From Blautia schinkii (lineage in GTDB: Bacteria > Bacillota > Clostridia > Lachnospirales > Lachnospiraceae): a DNA stretch of 64,000 nt. The position numbers and the translations under genes were made by a program. The notes beneath the pieces are model-generated. The model did no database searches and was not told the DNA's origin. It was given only the letters and a program-made list of their open reading frames with translations. How positions within the stretch are numbered: the first letter of the stretch is position 1; every line of letters starts with the position of its first letter. Below, in pieces: positions 15,422-25,358 of this stretch. The stretch covers positions 1 through 64,000 of the forward strand of contig NZ_JAAWUO010000009.1 of the NCBI RefSeq assembly GCF_013304825.1, given 5' to 3'.

Positions 15422-17387
15422 AGCCATTGTTTTTGCCGGCACAACAGAAGGCTACGCGATCTGCAATTTTCTTGCAGAGAACGGAGTTTCTGTTTATGCC
15501 TGTGCAGCTACGGAGTATGGCGGCTCCCTCCTTAAGGAAAATGAGTTCCTTCATGTCAGTGCCGGAAGGCTGAAAACAGAAGATATGGAGGAGCTTTTCC
15601 ATAAGGCGGCGCCGGAGGTCGTTCTGGATGCCACTCATCCGTATGCAGCAGAAGTAACAAAAAATATCCGGAAAGCCTGTGAAAATGCAGGGGTAAGATA
15701 TCAGAGGGTTCTTCGTCCGGAGGGAGACAAAAGCAGTGAAGCTGTTTATGTGGAGAGCCCGGAAGAAGCAGCAGAATTCCTGTCCGGAACAGAGGGAAAT
15801 ATTTTTCTCACAACAGGCAGCAAGGAATTGGCGAAGTTTACCGTGATCCCGGATTACAAAGAGCGTATTTTTGCACGGGTGCTGTCTGTTCCGTCTGTGA
15901 TCCAGTCCTGTGCGGAGCTTGGTATTGAGGGAAAACATCTCATAGGCATGCAGGGACCTTTTTCAGCAGAGATCAATGAGGCTATGCTGCGCCAGTTTCA
16001 GTGCAGTTACCTGGTGACAAAGGATACTGGACTTGCAGGCGGTTTTCCGGAAAAGATCGAAGCCTGTCAGAGATGTGGGGCCACACCTGTGATCATTGGC
16101 CGTCCTTTAAAAGAGGAAGGTCTTTCCCTGCCTGAGGCAAGAGGCTTTCTGGCGAAATTTTTCAATCTGAAGCTGTCTCAGAAGATTTCCCTTGTGGGAA
16201 TTGGGATGGGTGCAGAGAAAACACTGACTCTGGAGGGAAAGAAAGCTTTTGATGAGGCAGAGCTTCTTATTGGGGCAAAACGTATGACAGAAGCCGTACA
16301 GAAGCCAGGTCAGAGTGTTCTCCATGAATACCGCAGTGAGAGAATTGTGGAATATATCAAAGCACATCCTGAGTATCGTACGGTTGCCATTGCTCTTTCC
16401 GGAGATGTGGGATTTTACAGCGGTGCTAAGAAACTGGTTGATCTTCTGGAAGGCAATGTGGAAGTGATCTGCGGAATTTCATCTGTTGTATATTTTATGG
16501 CAAAGATCGGTCTTTCCTGGGATGACGCGAAGATCGTCAGTGCCCATGGCAGAAAATGCAATCTTGTATCACTGATCCGTCATAATCCGAAAGTGTTTTC
16601 CATTCTCGGAACAGAGGACGGAGTAGCATCCCTTGCAAAGAAGCTGGTGTACTACGGAATGGGAGAGGTTATCCTTTATGTAGGAGAAAATCTTTCCTAT
16701 GAAAATGAGAAGATATTCCACGATAAAGCAGAAAATCTTACAGAATACCGTGGAGATGCCTTAAGTGTGGTAACTGCGTACAACGAGGAGGCGACTCCTT
16801 TAAGTGCTGTACACGGGATCCGCGATGAGGAATTTTTACGGGGAAAAGCACCTATGACAAAAGAAGAAGTGCGTACAGTTTCCCTTTCCAAGCTGTGTCT
16901 TGCAGAAGATTCCGTATGTTACGATGTAGGAGCTGGTACGGGGTCTGTTTCCATTGAGATGGCTCTTCGTGCATGGAATGGTGAGGTCTATGCAATCGAG
17001 AAGAAAGAGGATGCCCTGGGGCTTTTAAAAGAAAACAGGCAGAAATTTGCAGTGGATAATCTTAAGATCATACCTGGAACTGCACCTGAGGCTATGATAG
17101 AACTGCCTGTTCCGACTCATGCGTTTATCGGCGGCTCATCAGGAAATATGAATGAGATCGTAAAACTTCTTCTGGAAAAAAATCCGGAGGTTCGTATTGT
17201 GATCAACTGTATCACACTGGAAACTGTGACAGAAGCCATGAATGCTATCCGTGATTTTAATCTGACGGATGTGGATATTGTGCAGCTTGGTGCAGCCAGA
17301 TCCAAAACTGTTGGAAGATATCATATGATGATGGGCGAGAACCCGATTTATATTATTTCCTGCAGCGGAAGAGGGGAGGAAGTTTAA
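15414..17387 (+). CDS. cbiJET: three-domain fusion CbiJ-CbiE-CbiT
   Basis: 657 residues combining three steps of corrin synthesis. Residues about 1-253 are CbiJ, precorrin-6A reductase, with the Rossmann start VFAGTTEGYAI and the DATHPYA motif. Residues about 257-455 are CbiE, the C5 methyltransferase, starting KISLVGIGMGAEKTLT and holding ALSGDVGFYSGA. Residues about 465-657 are CbiT, the C15 methyltransferase/decarboxylase, with the SAM site YDVGAGTGSVSIEMA (503 onward) and PTHAFIGGSSG. CbiE-CbiT fusions (CobL type) are well known; an added N-terminal reductase is less so. The frame is open throughout and overlaps cbiH by eight bases. Confidence 0.95.
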   Translation: MYKAIVFAGTTEGYAICNFLAENGVSVYACAATEYGGSLLKENEFLHVSAGRLKTEDMEELFHKAAPEVVLDATHPYAAEVTKNIRKACENAGVRYQRVLRPEGDKSSEAVYVESPEEAAEFLSGTEGNIFLTTGSKELAKFTVIPDYKERIFARVLSVPSVIQSCAELGIEGKHLIGMQGPFSAEINEAMLRQFQCSYLVTKDTGLAGGFPEKIEACQRCGATPVIIGRPLKEEGLSLPEARGFLAKFFNLKLSQKISLVGIGMGAEKTLTLEGKKAFDEAELLIGAKRMTEAVQKPGQSVLHEYRSERIVEYIKAHPEYRTVAIALSGDVGFYSGAKKLVDLLEGNVEVICGISSVVYFMAKIGLSWDDAKIVSAHGRKCNLVSLIRHNPKVFSILGTEDGVASLAKKLVYYGMGEVILYVGENLSYENEKIFHDKAENLTEYRGDALSVVTAYNEEATPLSAVHGIRDEEFLRGKAPMTKEEVRTVSLSKLCLAEDSVCYDVGAGTGSVSIEMALRAWNGEVYAIEKKEDALGLLKENRQKFAVDNLKIIPGTAPEAMIELPVPTHAFIGGSSGNMNEIVKLLLEKNPEVRIVINCITLETVTEAMNAIRDFNLTDVDIVQLGAARSKTVGRYHMMMGENPIYIISCSGRGEEV

Positions 17388-18785
17388 GTGAAGATCCCAA
17401 GAGTGCTTCTTGCAGCAGGAGCCAGCGGAAGCGGAAAAACTTTGATCACCTGCGGCCTCCTTCAGGCACTGGTGAACCGCAATTTAAAAACAGCTTCTTT
17501 CAAATGCGGGCCGGATTATATTGATCCTATGTTCCACAGCCGTGTTATTGGAACGAAATCACGAAATCTGGACACTTTTTTTACAGGAGAAGACAGAACA
17601 AGATATCTTCTGGCAAAAAACGCTGCAGGTTATGATATAGCGGTGATGGAAGGTGTTATGGGTTATTACGATGGCGTTGCGGGAACCACTACGAAGGCCA
17701 GTGCCTATGATCTGGCTTCCACCACAGATACACCGGTGATCCTGATCGTCAACAGCCGCGGGATGAGCGTGTCTCTGGCTGCCTATGTAAAAGGGTTCCT
17801 GGAATATAAGAAGGACAGTCATATCAGAGGAGTAATTTTCAACCAGATGTCTCCCATGCTGTATCCCAGGATGAAGGCACTTCTGGAAGAAGAATTATCT
17901 ATAAAGGTTCTGGGATATGTTCCGAAAGTGGAGGACTGCGTGATCGAGAGCCGCCACTTAGGGCTGGTGCTTCCTGAAGAGATACCGGAGCTTAAAATCC
18001 GTCTTCAGAAGCTTTCCGAAGTGCTGGAAAAAACTCTGGATATTGACGGGATCCTTGCTCTTGCAGAAGAAGCACCGGAGCTTGAGACATCCGCAGATCT
18101 TAAAAGAGAGAATCCGGCATTCGGCTATCATACAGATGAAAAAGTACGCATCGGTGTGGCTGATGATGAAGCGTTCTGTTTCTTTTATGCAGATAATTTC
18201 AGCCTTCTGGAACAGATGGGTGCAGAACTTGTACATTTTTCCCCTGTTCATGAGAGCAAGCTTCCGGAAGAACTGGATGGACTTCTGCTCTGTGGCGGCT
18301 ATCCGGAATTAAACGGAGAGGCACTGGAGAACAACCAGGCCATGTGCAGTGCAGTCCGGGAGGCTATTGCCGGGGGAATGCCCTGTCTTGCAGAATGTGG
18401 AGGCTTTATGTATCTTCATCAGGAGATGGAGACTATGGATGGAAAATTCCGTAAACTCTGCGGAGTGATTCCGGGAAAAGCGTTCCGGACGCCGAAACTG
18501 AACCGATTCGGTTATATTACCCTTACAGAAAAAGAGGATACAGGACTTGGAGAGATTCCTGCCCATGAATTCCATTATTTCGATTCCACCAACTGCGGAG
18601 AAGATTTCCATGCGGCAAAACCGGCATCAAAGCGAGGCTGGGACTGTATTCATAAAGAAGGCCGCCTGATGGCAGGATTCCCTCATCTTTATTATTATGG
18701 AAATCCGGAGGTTCCGGCGCGCTTCCTCAGCAATGCACAGGATTATAAGAAGGAACGGAGGCAGAGAAAAAATGCTGAAATATAG
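17388..18785 (+). CDS. cbiA: cobyrinate a,c-diamide synthase CbiA
   Basis: 465 residues from a GTG directly after the cbiJET stop, with GGGAGG upstream. CbiA amidates the a and c side chains using glutamine and ATP. The N-terminal P-loop domain shows LAAGASGSGKT and CGPDYIDPMFH; the C-terminal class I glutamine amidotransferase-like domain shows LLLCGGYPEL and the nucleophile region CLAECGGFMYL. The last 14 bases overlap cbiB. Confidence 0.96.
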   Translation: MKIPRVLLAAGASGSGKTLITCGLLQALVNRNLKTASFKCGPDYIDPMFHSRVIGTKSRNLDTFFTGEDRTRYLLAKNAAGYDIAVMEGVMGYYDGVAGTTTKASAYDLASTTDTPVILIVNSRGMSVSLAAYVKGFLEYKKDSHIRGVIFNQMSPMLYPRMKALLEEELSIKVLGYVPKVEDCVIESRHLGLVLPEEIPELKIRLQKLSEVLEKTLDIDGILALAEEAPELETSADLKRENPAFGYHTDEKVRIGVADDEAFCFFYADNFSLLEQMGAELVHFSPVHESKLPEELDGLLLCGGYPELNGEALENNQAMCSAVREAIAGGMPCLAECGGFMYLHQEMETMDGKFRKLCGVIPGKAFRTPKLNRFGYITLTEKEDTGLGEIPAHEFHYFDSTNCGEDFHAAKPASKRGWDCIHKEGRLMAGFPHLYYYGNPEVPARFLSNAQDYKKERRQRKNAEI

Positions 18786-19746
18786 TCTGCCGGCACTTGC
18801 CATCGGTTTTGTGCTGGATCTTCTCATCGGAGACCCGAGATGGCTTTACCATCCCATCTGTGTGATCGGAAATCTGATTGCAGTACTGGAAAAAGCAATC
18901 CGAAAAATTTTTCCAAAAAGCAATGGAGGCGAGCTGGCAGGAGGTTTCGTGATTGTAGTTCTGATCTGCCTGTTCAGCGGCGGTGTACCGCTTCTTGTTC
19001 TTCATTATCTTTACCGTTTTCTGCCTGTGGCAGGTTTTGTGCTGGAGACATTCTGGTGCTATCAGCTTCTGGCAACACGTTCTCTGAAGGATGAGAGCAT
19101 GAAGGTTTATGACCGCCTGAAAAACGGAACTCTGGATGAGGCACGTTATGCAGTTTCCATGATCGTTGGACGTGACACCAGGGAACTGACAGAGACCGGT
19201 GTTACGAAAGCGGCAGTAGAAACTGTTGCAGAGAATGCTTCCGACGGTGTGATCGCCCCGATGTTCTATATGGCTATTGGTGGCGTGCCGCTGATGTTCC
19301 TTTATAAAGGCATCAACACCATGGATTCCATGCTTGGATATAAGAATGATAAATATCTGTATTTTGGACGCGTGGCGGCGAAGCTTGATGATGTGGCCAA
19401 CTATATTCCAGCCAGGATTTCAGGATGGCTGATGGTAGCAGGAACTGTTTTTGCAGGAATGGATACAAAAAATGCAGCAAAGATCTATCGTAGGGATCGC
19501 CGCAACCACTCAAGTCCCAATTCAGCACAGACAGAGGCTGCCATGGCTGGTGCCCTGGATGTACAGCTTGCGGGAAATGCGTATTATTTTGGAAAATTAT
19601 ATGAAAAACCAACGATTGGTGACCCGATCCGTCCGGTAGAGCCGGAAGATATCAAAAGAGCCAATCGTCTGATGTATGCGGCATCAACACTGGGAGTTGT
19701 CGTATTTCTTCTGATCAGCGGAGCAGTCCGGATGATGTTTTTCTGA
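18772..19746 (+). CDS. cbiB: adenosylcobinamide-phosphate synthase CbiB
   Basis: 324 residues, membrane protein with about five hydrophobic segments. CbiB attaches the aminopropanol(-phosphate) arm to adenosylcobyric acid. The start at 18772, after GGAGG, gives the family-typical LLIGDPRWLYHPICVIG. Further signatures are VGRDTREL, VETVAENASDGVIAP and RRDRRNHSSPNSAQTEA. Its substrate arm is made by the next gene product, CobD. Confidence 0.96.
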   Translation: MLKYSLPALAIGFVLDLLIGDPRWLYHPICVIGNLIAVLEKAIRKIFPKSNGGELAGGFVIVVLICLFSGGVPLLVLHYLYRFLPVAGFVLETFWCYQLLATRSLKDESMKVYDRLKNGTLDEARYAVSMIVGRDTRELTETGVTKAAVETVAENASDGVIAPMFYMAIGGVPLMFLYKGINTMDSMLGYKNDKYLYFGRVAAKLDDVANYIPARISGWLMVAGTVFAGMDTKNAAKIYRRDRRNHSSPNSAQTEAAMAGALDVQLAGNAYYFGKLYEKPTIGDPIRPVEPEDIKRANRLMYAASTLGVVVFLLISGAVRMMFF

Positions 19747-19806
19747 TCAGAAAGAATTATAGCGTTCCGGGAAATCAACGAAGTGAAACATACAGGAGAG
19801 TAACCA

Positions 19807-20859
19807 ATGACAAAACACATACATGGAGGAGACGTTTACAAATACAGGAACTGCCTTGATTTTTCTGCGAATCTGAATCCTCTGGGAACACCGGAAAGTG
19901 TGAAAAAGGCTATTTGTGACAGCCTGGATCATATTGCCGAGTATCCGCAGGTGGGTAGTGAGCTTCTCAGAGAAAAAATCGCAGAGTATGAAGGTGTTAA
20001 GACAGAAGAAGTGATCTGCGGAAACGGTGCGGCAGAAGTGATCTTTACCCTGTGCCGTGCAGTAAATCCGAAGAAAGCACTGATCCCGGCACCTACATTT
20101 GCGGAGTACGGACAGGCACTAGCCAGTACAGGATGTGAGCTGGAATATTACATGCTGACTGAGAATGAGGGATTCGTGCTGGGAGAAGCTTATCTGGATA
20201 TTCTGCATAAGGGTCTGGATATGGCATTTCTCTGCAATCCCAATAATCCTACAGGCATGCTGATCCCGCACCGTCTTTTAAAAAAGATACTGGAGAAGAG
20301 CAGGAAGCTGGGAATCCTTCTTGTTGTAGATGAGTGTTTCCTTGATTTTGTAAAAGAACCGCAGGAATATTCCCTGAAACGGTCGCTTTCCGGATTTAAT
20401 AATCTTTTTATCCTGAAAGCATTCACAAAAAGGTACGCCATGGCTGGAGTACGTCTGGGTTACGGCCTTTGTTCCAATCGTGTTCTTCTGGATGAGATGG
20501 AACGGAATGTTCAGCCCTGGAATGTTTCCACAATGGCACAGGCAGCCGGTATTCAGGCACTTTCAGAAACTGAATATGTGGAAAAAGGACGCCAGCTTGT
20601 TTTCAGGGAGTCACAGTGGCTGAAAGAAGAGATGACCCGCATCGGGTATAAGGTATTTCCGTCAGAGGCCAATTATATTTTCTTTAAGGGACCGGAGGAG
20701 CTTTTTGATTTCTGTCTGCGAAAGAGAATCGTGATCCGCGACTGCAGCAATTATCCGGGGCTTACAAAAGGTTATTACAGGATCGCTGTAAAGACGCATG
20801 AAGAAAATGTAAAACTGATTGAAGTACTTGAGGGAGGTATATTATGGCAAAAGCAATAA
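19807..20859 (+). CDS. cobD: L-threonine-O-3-phosphate decarboxylase CobD
   Basis: 350 residues, class I/II aminotransferase fold using PLP. It makes aminopropanol phosphate for the lower arm of cobalamin. HGGDVYKY at the N-terminus is typical of CobD as opposed to histidinol-phosphate aminotransferases. CNPNNPTG lies at about 143-150, and the PLP lysine is Lys208 in [14 protein letters not shown]. Aminotransferase annotation (HisC) is the alternative, but the position between cbiB and cbiP supports CobD. Confidence 0.93.
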   Translation: MTKHIHGGDVYKYRNCLDFSANLNPLGTPESVKKAICDSLDHIAEYPQVGSELLREKIAEYEGVKTEEVICGNGAAEVIFTLCRAVNPKKALIPAPTFAEYGQALASTGCELEYYMLTENEGFVLGEAYLDILHKGLDMAFLCNPNNPTGMLIPHRLLKKILEKSRKLGILLVVDECFLDFVKEPQEYSLKRSLSGFNNLFILKAFTKRYAMAGVRLGYGLCSNRVLLDEMERNVQPWNVSTMAQAAGIQALSETEYVEKGRQLVFRESQWLKEEMTRIGYKVFPSEANYIFFKGPEELFDFCLRKRIVIRDCSNYPGLTKGYYRIAVKTHEENVKLIEVLEGGILWQKQ

Positions 20860-22370
20860 TGGTACAGGGAACCATGTCCAATGCCGGAAAGAGTCTGCTG
20901 GCTGCAGGGCTTTGCAGAATCTTCAGGCAGGACGGATATAAGGTGGCTCCCTTTAAGTCACAGAATATGGCACTGAATTCCTTTATTACGGAAGATGGCC
21001 TGGAGATGGGACGTGCACAGGTTATGCAGGCCGAGGCAGCAGGGATCAAACCATCTGTTCTTATGAATCCCATCCTTCTGAAACCTACCAATGATGTAGG
21101 CTCTCAGGTGATCGTAAACGGCGAAGTTCTTGGAACTATGAGTGCCAGAGATTATTTCAAATACAAAAAGAAACTTGTTCCGGATGTAATGAAAGCCTAC
21201 AATGCTCTTGCAGCTGAAAACGATATCATCGTTATCGAAGGCGCAGGAAGTCCGGCTGAGATCAATCTCAAAGATGAGGACATTGTAAATATGGGAATGG
21301 CGAAGATGGCCAAGGCACCGGTGCTTCTTGTAGGAGATATTGACAGAGGCGGGGTTTTTGCACAGCTGATCGGTACGGTGGAGCTTCTGGAAGAAGATGA
21401 AAAAGCCATGGTCAAGGGTCTCATCATAAACAAATTCCGCGGAGATAAGACCATCCTTGATCCTGGCGTCGAGATGCTGGAAGAGAGAAGTGGCATTCCT
21501 GTTGTGGGTGTTGCTCCGTATCTTGATATCCAGGTAGAAGATGAAGATAGCCTGACAGAGCGTTTTGATCGGAAACAGGAAGCTGGTGTGATCGATATTG
21601 CGGTGATCCGTACGCCAAGGATTTCCAACTTTACGGATTTCAATCCGTTTGAGAGTATCCCCGGAGTTTCCCTCCGCTATGTAAAACATCCGAGAGATCT
21701 TCATTCTCCGGACATGATCATCCTGCCGGGAACAAAGAACACAATGGGCGATCTGATCTGGATGAGGGAAAGCGGTATGGAGGCAGCTGTTCTCAAAGAG
21801 GCTTCCAGAGGAAAGCTGATTTTCGGTGTCTGTGGTGGCTACCAGATGCTGGGAGAGACTTTGAGCGATCCTCATGGCGTGGAGAACGGTGGCTCCATGA
21901 AGGGTATGGGACTTCTTCCTATGGATACTGTATTTGCAGAGAAGAAAACAAGAACAAGGGTACAGGGACATTTCGGAGAGCTTTCCGGTGTGTTTGCACA
22001 TCTTTCAGGTGCAGAAGTGGAAGGCTATGAGATTCATATGGGTGAGAGCATCCTGAAAGGGGAAGCTGGTACAGCTACCAGGATCACAGACAGCGTCAGC
22101 GGCGAGAAGAAAGAAGAAGGTGCTTTTGCAGGAAATGTCTGCGGAACCTATATCCACGGAGTTTTTGACAAGGAGGAATCAGCTGAAGCCATTATCCGTG
22201 TGATCGGTGAGAAAAAAGGCATTGATGTGGAAAATATGACAGGTGTTGACTTTGCGGCATTTAAGGAACAGCAGTATGATATTCTGGCAGCAGAGCTTCG
22301 AAAACATATGGATATGAAAAAAATCTATGAGATCCTGGAGAACGGGATCGCGGAGGACGAAGAGAAATGA
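20844..22370 (+). CDS. cbiP: cobyric acid synthase CbiP
   Basis: 508 residues. It amidates the b, d, e and g side chains of adenosylcobyrinate diamide. The N-terminal synthetase-like domain shows [12 protein letters not shown] and [11 protein letters not shown]; the glutamine amidotransferase part shows [12 protein letters not shown] and the nucleophile region [11 protein letters not shown], with YEIHMG and GTYIHGVFD near the C-terminus. It starts inside the last codons of cobD and ends overlapping cbiC (ATGA). Confidence 0.96.
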   Translation: MAKAIMVQGTMSNAGKSLLAAGLCRIFRQDGYKVAPFKSQNMALNSFITEDGLEMGRAQVMQAEAAGIKPSVLMNPILLKPTNDVGSQVIVNGEVLGTMSARDYFKYKKKLVPDVMKAYNALAAENDIIVIEGAGSPAEINLKDEDIVNMGMAKMAKAPVLLVGDIDRGGVFAQLIGTVELLEEDEKAMVKGLIINKFRGDKTILDPGVEMLEERSGIPVVGVAPYLDIQVEDEDSLTERFDRKQEAGVIDIAVIRTPRISNFTDFNPFESIPGVSLRYVKHPRDLHSPDMIILPGTKNTMGDLIWMRESGMEAAVLKEASRGKLIFGVCGGYQMLGETLSDPHGVENGGSMKGMGLLPMDTVFAEKKTRTRVQGHFGELSGVFAHLSGAEVEGYEIHMGESILKGEAGTATRITDSVSGEKKEEGAFAGNVCGTYIHGVFDKEESAEAIIRVIGEKKGIDVENMTGVDFAAFKEQQYDILAAELRKHMDMKKIYEILENGIAEDEEK

Positions 22371-23008
22371 AAGTAGAGCTTGAAAATGTAAAACCTATGG
22401 AGATCGAAAAAAGAAGCTTTGAGATCATCACAGAGGAGCTTGGGGACACACCTCTGATCCCTGGGACAGAACTGATCGTAAAACGCTGCATTCATACAAG
22501 TGCAGATTTTGATTATGCAAAAAATCTTTGCTTTTCCGAAGATGCTGTGGAACGAGCACTGGAAGCCATCCGTAATGGGGCGTGCATTGTAACAGACACG
22601 CAGATGGCAAAAGCAGGAATCAATAAACGTGCACTTGCAAGATACGGCGGTGAGGTGTTCTGCTTCATGTCTGATGAAGATGTTGCTGCAATGGCGAAAA
22701 AGAACGGAACAACAAGAGCTACAGCCAGCATGGATAAAGCAGCATCCATGAATGAAAAGCTGATCTTTGCCATTGGAAATGCACCAACCGCGCTGGTTCG
22801 TCTTTATGAGCTGATCGAAGAGGGGAAGATTTCCCCTGAGCTGATCATCGGCGTGCCGGTGGGATTTGTAAATGTTGTACAGTCCAAGGAGCTGATCATG
22901 CATGCAGATGTGCCTTACATTGTTGCAAAAGGACGTAAAGGCGGAAGTAACATTGCAGCGTGCATTGTGAACGCACTACTTTATATGATCGATAACAGAA
23001 GAGATTGA
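22367..23008 (+). CDS. cbiC: cobalt-precorrin-8 methylmutase CbiC
   Basis: 213 residues, full length. CbiC moves the methyl group from C11 to C12, giving cobyrinic acid. It shows [12 protein letters not shown] with the active-site His, [10 protein letters not shown], and [14 protein letters not shown]. The ATG overlaps the cbiP stop, so translation is coupled. It is the last gene of the operon; the MocR gene converges with only 11 bases between the stops, and no terminator hairpin is visible there. Confidence 0.96.
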   Translation: MKVELENVKPMEIEKRSFEIITEELGDTPLIPGTELIVKRCIHTSADFDYAKNLCFSEDAVERALEAIRNGACIVTDTQMAKAGINKRALARYGGEVFCFMSDEDVAAMAKKNGTTRATASMDKAASMNEKLIFAIGNAPTALVRLYELIEEGKISPELIIGVPVGFVNVVQSKELIMHADVPYIVAKGRKGGSNIAACIVNALLYMIDNRRD

Positions 23009-23019
23009 TAACCATAATC

Positions 23020-24339
23020 TTAAAGATTGTCTGCCACGCTTTTCAGAAGCTGGCAGGCAGGCAGAAAATCATTCACAGGAATGGAAGAACAGGAGAGAAC
23101 AAGGGTGATATCATTCTCTGTTTCGTTTAAGATTTCCAGGCGCAGCCCCTGTAAGCGGGCTGCCTTTTTTAATTGTTCGCCGGTGGATGAACAGGGGATG
23201 GTAAGAGCCAGGCTGGTGCCTGCTGCCCCTGTTATGATCTGGCAGTTTTTTCCAAAAGTATTCTTCACGGCAGCAGTGAGAGCTTTCAGCTTCTGTGCAT
23301 AAAGGCGGCGAAGTTTCCTTGTCTGGGAAAGCATGTGGCCGTCCCGGATGAATTGACAGAGAGCAATCTGTTCTGCCTTGGAAGCTGTCTGATTATACCG
23401 GGCTGCTTTTTTTTCGTATAATTCCCGGAGAGATGGGGGCAGTACCATAAAGCTGACACGAATGGAAGGAAGCAGCAGTCTGGAAAAAGATCCGATATAG
23501 ATTACATTCTCTCCGCCTGCAAGTCCGAACAGGGATGGAGTTGGCTTCTGGAGATAAACGAATTCGTTTTCGAAATCATCTTCAATGATAAGGTGTCCGT
23601 TGGCCTCTGCGTGGCGGATCAGTTCCAGACGTCGTTTCACAGGCATGATCTCACCCCATTTGGTCATATGTGCAGGGGATACGTAGATCACATCGCAGGT
23701 TTTGTCACGGTAATGGACGTCGAATCCGTAATCCTCAAAAACTGTGCTGCCCTGGATAAAGGAGGGGGTAGGGAACGAAACGGTCTTACGTTCACGGAGC
23801 AGAGGACAGAGGATCTGGAGGAGACTTTGGAGACCGGCACCAACCACAATATCGTCTGGAGAGCAGATCACGTTCCTACGTTCCCGGATGTAGTCGGAGA
23901 GAACTTCACGAAAATCCTTTTCTCCCTGAGGCTCTCCGTAGGAAAGCATACGTTCATCCTGGCGGAGTGCACTTTTGATATAGCGCTGCCAGAGGTCGAA
24001 TCGGAAACTCTCCCTGTCAACGCCGGAGGAGGCGAAATCGTAGATACAGGGAATGATGTTCCGGGGATGTTTTTCCAGTGCATGCGGATGCTGTTTTCTG
24101 GCAATATCGGTGACATAGTAACCGCTCTGGGCTCTTGCGATAATGTAGCCGTCTGCGGCAAGCTGGAGATAGGCATTCTCAATGGTGGTGCGGCTTAGCT
24201 TAAGTTCCTGGGCACATTTGCGAAGAGATGGCATCTTGCTGCCCGGGGGAAGACGGTTCTCCATGATCAGTTTTTTGTAGTAGTGATACACTTCCAGATA
24301 AAGATGTTCTTTTTTATGTTCTGCGGATATATTTAACAT
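23020..24339 (-). CDS. MocR/PdxR-type transcriptional regulator (GntR HTH plus aminotransferase domain)
   Basis: 439 residues. The N-terminal winged helix (about 10-78) shows PPGSKMPSLRKCAQELKLSRTT. The rest has the aminotransferase class I fold, which in PdxR senses PLP. At the usual PLP-lysine place (GTFSK in relatives) this protein has IGSFSRLLLPSIR, with Arg287 in place of Lys (codon AGA). The pyridine-site motif reads EDDFENEF in place of EDDYDSEF. It stands divergent to a pyridoxal kinase gene, which it probably controls through the 92-base gap. The lost lysine suggests non-covalent or altered ligand sensing. Confidence 0.9.
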   Translation of the reverse strand: MLNISAEHKKEHLYLEVYHYYKKLIMENRLPPGSKMPSLRKCAQELKLSRTTIENAYLQLAADGYIIARAQSGYYVTDIARKQHPHALEKHPRNIIPCIYDFASSGVDRESFRFDLWQRYIKSALRQDERMLSYGEPQGEKDFREVLSDYIRERRNVICSPDDIVVGAGLQSLLQILCPLLRERKTVSFPTPSFIQGSTVFEDYGFDVHYRDKTCDVIYVSPAHMTKWGEIMPVKRRLELIRHAEANGHLIIEDDFENEFVYLQKPTPSLFGLAGGENVIYIGSFSRLLLPSIRVSFMVLPPSLRELYEKKAARYNQTASKAEQIALCQFIRDGHMLSQTRKLRRLYAQKLKALTAAVKNTFGKNCQIITGAAGTSLALTIPCSSTGEQLKKAARLQGLRLEILNETENDITLVLSCSSIPVNDFLPACQLLKSVADNL

Positions 24340-24367
24340 AGGTATGGTAATTTCCTTCCAAAAATGA

Positions 24368-24397
24368 TTGCGTAAACCTGATGATATATTCTATAAT
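24368..24397 (+). promoter_or_regulatory. promoter of the pyridoxal kinase gene
   Basis: TTGCGT (24368-24373), an 18-base spacer and TATAAT (24392-24397). The gap between the divergent genes is the natural place for a MocR operator, but no clear direct repeat was recognised. Confidence 0.6.
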
Positions 24398-24431
24398 AAT
24401 ACAGAAAAAAACTCAAGACTGGAGAAGTAAG

Positions 24432-25298
24432 ATGAAGAAAATTGCAGTGATCAATGATCTTTCCGGGCTGGGGAAATGTTCACTTACAGCAGCGATCCCT
24501 GTTATCTCGGTGATGGGAGTGCAGGCATGCCCTTTTCCTACCGCTGTTTTAAGTAATCAGACAGGCTACGAAACTTATTTCTGTGAGGATTTTACAGATG
24601 ATATGGAACCATATATGGAACAGTGGAAGGAACGTGGATTTGTTCCTGACGGTATTTATACAGGGTTTCTTTCCGATGAGAAACAGGCAGATAAGATTCT
24701 GAAATTTATGGATATGTTTGCAGCAGAAGATACGCTGATCCTTACAGATCCTGTAATGGGAGATGACGGAGAGGTATATCCGATCTATACGGAAGCATTG
24801 AGAAGACGTTTTTGTGAACTTGTGAAACGTTCCTGTGTGATCACGCCTAATCTGACGGAAGCACTGGTCCTTCTTTATGGAAAAGAGAAAATGAAAACAG
24901 TCTGGAAAGAATTTCAGACCATCACCGGACAGGAACGGCTGGAGCGAATCGAAGAAACCGGGCGAAAACTTGCAGAAGAATTTTCACTTTCCGCAGTTGT
25001 GATCACAGGTGTGGATCAGCAGGAAGAGGGAGATACTGTAAAGATGGGAAATCTTGTTCTGGAGAACGGGAAATGTTCCTGGGTTTTCGCGGAGAAAGCC
25101 GGAGGCAGCTATTCAGGTACTGGAGATATTTTTGCATCGATACTCAGTGCAGGCCTGGTAAAGGGATACTCTATGGAGGCCTGTGCGGATATGGCAGTGG
25201 ACTTTATTTCGGCATCTATCAGGGATGCAGTGAAAGAGGGTACTGACCGTAATGACGGAGTATGTTTTGAACTGCATCTTGGCAGGCTGGTCCGATAG
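24432..25298 (+). CDS. pdxK: pyridoxal/pyridoxamine kinase
   Basis: 288 residues from ATG 24432 (after GGAGAAG); the in-frame ATG at 24381 overlaps the promoter. The ribokinase-fold enzyme phosphorylates vitamin B6 vitamers to PLP or PMP. It shows the N-terminal NDLSGLGKCSLTAA of the PdxY/PdxK type, LTDPVMGDDGE, and GGSYSGTGDIFAS with the catalytic Asp in the anion-hole loop. The divergent MocR gene supports a B6 role. Which vitamer is preferred cannot be decided. Confidence 0.93.
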   Translation: MKKIAVINDLSGLGKCSLTAAIPVISVMGVQACPFPTAVLSNQTGYETYFCEDFTDDMEPYMEQWKERGFVPDGIYTGFLSDEKQADKILKFMDMFAAEDTLILTDPVMGDDGEVYPIYTEALRRRFCELVKRSCVITPNLTEALVLLYGKEKMKTVWKEFQTITGQERLERIEETGRKLAEEFSLSAVVITGVDQQEEGDTVKMGNLVLENGKCSWVFAEKAGGSYSGTGDIFASILSAGLVKGYSMEACADMAVDFISASIRDAVKEGTDRNDGVCFELHLGRLVR

Positions 25299-25358
25299 AG
25301 AATATTGCAGCTGATTTTTTGATCATGGAACAGAGTATTGTTTATGGGAGGAAATATA

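Noticed and set aside
20958-22001. 347-residue minus-strand ORF opposite cbiP
   Set aside because: Long only because of codon bias on the other strand; His/Cys-rich composition typical of an antisense shadow.
23593-24198. plus-strand ORF of 201 residues within the MocR gene
   Set aside because: The minus-strand frame encodes a full HTH-aminotransferase protein, so this is a shadow.
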